A DNA stretch of 6,071 nucleotides from Pseudomonadota bacterium (lineage in GTDB: Bacteria; Pseudomonadota; Gammaproteobacteria; SZUA-229): positions 1 to 6,071 of the forward strand of contig DAOVJH010000098.1 of assembly GCA_030673345.1 (NCBI GenBank), written 5' to 3'. A program made the translations under genes and the position numbers. Every line of letters begins with the position of its first letter. Within the stretch, counting starts at the first letter, position 1. Under the pieces are notes generated by a model. That model ran no database searches. It was not told the origin of the DNA and worked only from the letters and a program-made list of their open reading frames with translations. Shown in pieces: positions 5,993-6,071 of this stretch.

Positions 5993-6071
5993 ACCTGTGT
6001 CATCACACCAATAAACTGATACCCTGTTATCCATGACGCCAAATCCTCTTTTAGCCTCTGAGTCACGTTCA
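5987..6071 (-). CDS. Possible C-terminal end of an upstream leftward gene (partial)
   Basis: A leftward frame is open from the window edge for 27 codons, ending in CDDTGR and a TAA at 5989-5987. It contains RGFGVMDNRVSVYWCDD, which reads like ordinary protein. Base composition drops to AT-rich just after this stop, and the 12-bp inverted repeat begins there, both as expected at a gene end. However, a second leftward frame is also open from the edge down to a TGA at 5920-5922 (49 codons), so the choice of frame is uncertain, and the segment is too short to assign a family. It could also be non-coding. Confidence 0.3.
   Translation of the reverse strand, partial: ERDSEAKRGFGVMDNRVSVYWCDDTGR

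Larger units (their letters stand above)
5756..6071. other. AT-rich upstream region of the binding protein-cyclase operon
   Basis: This 316-base stretch contains no gene that can be called firmly. Between about 5780 and 5990 it is clearly richer in A+T than the coding regions and holds three inverted repeats (5788-5802, 5818-5841, 5960-5992) and a possible leftward promoter. From about 5993 to the window edge the base composition rises back toward coding levels, which fits the end of another leftward gene there. It should contain the control region of the downstream operon. Confidence 0.6.

Noticed and set aside
6033..6071. Start of a rightward gene at ATG 6033
   Set aside because: Only 13 codons are visible and there is no ribosome-binding site upstream; leftward frames explain the segment at least as well.

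Overview
The window looks like chromosome from a gammaproteobacterium of moderate G+C content. This assignment is an inference from protein style only: a SoxW-like periplasmic thioredoxin, a long YihY/BrkB protein, and a PstS-like binding protein paired with a GGDEF protein. There is no rRNA, tRNA, transposase, integrase or CRISPR array, and nothing points to recent mobility.

Left half (1-3046). A thioredoxin-HEAT repeat protein runs leftward and is cut by the window edge. Only 35 bases separate its start from a rightward gene for an exported protein with two tandem thioredoxin-fold domains, each with its own CxxC pair. Twelve bases further on, and probably in the same transcript, is a YihY/BrkB-family inner-membrane protein with a C-terminal winged-helix-like extension. 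The two divergent thioredoxin genes suggest a thiol-redox theme, one protein predicted cytoplasmic and one periplasmic.

Middle (3047-3098). A 52-base convergent gap holds a small hairpin followed by a short T run. It is a weak terminator candidate for the rightward genes.

Right half (3099-5755). Two leftward genes 20 bases apart form a likely operon. The first encodes an exported PstS-like periplasmic binding protein. The second encodes a membrane-anchored diguanylate cyclase with a large periplasmic sensor domain, a HAMP-like linker and an intact GGDEF domain with an inhibitory I-site. No transporter permease or ATPase is present. The simplest reading is a ligand-sensing pair in which the binding protein reports its ligand to the cyclase and so sets c-di-GMP. 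The binding protein carries cysteines in the loops that hold phosphate in true PstS proteins, so its ligand is probably not phosphate. This is the most interesting part of the window.

Right end (5756-6071). An AT-rich stretch upstream of the operon contains a possible promoter, three inverted repeats and perhaps the last codons of another leftward gene at the edge.
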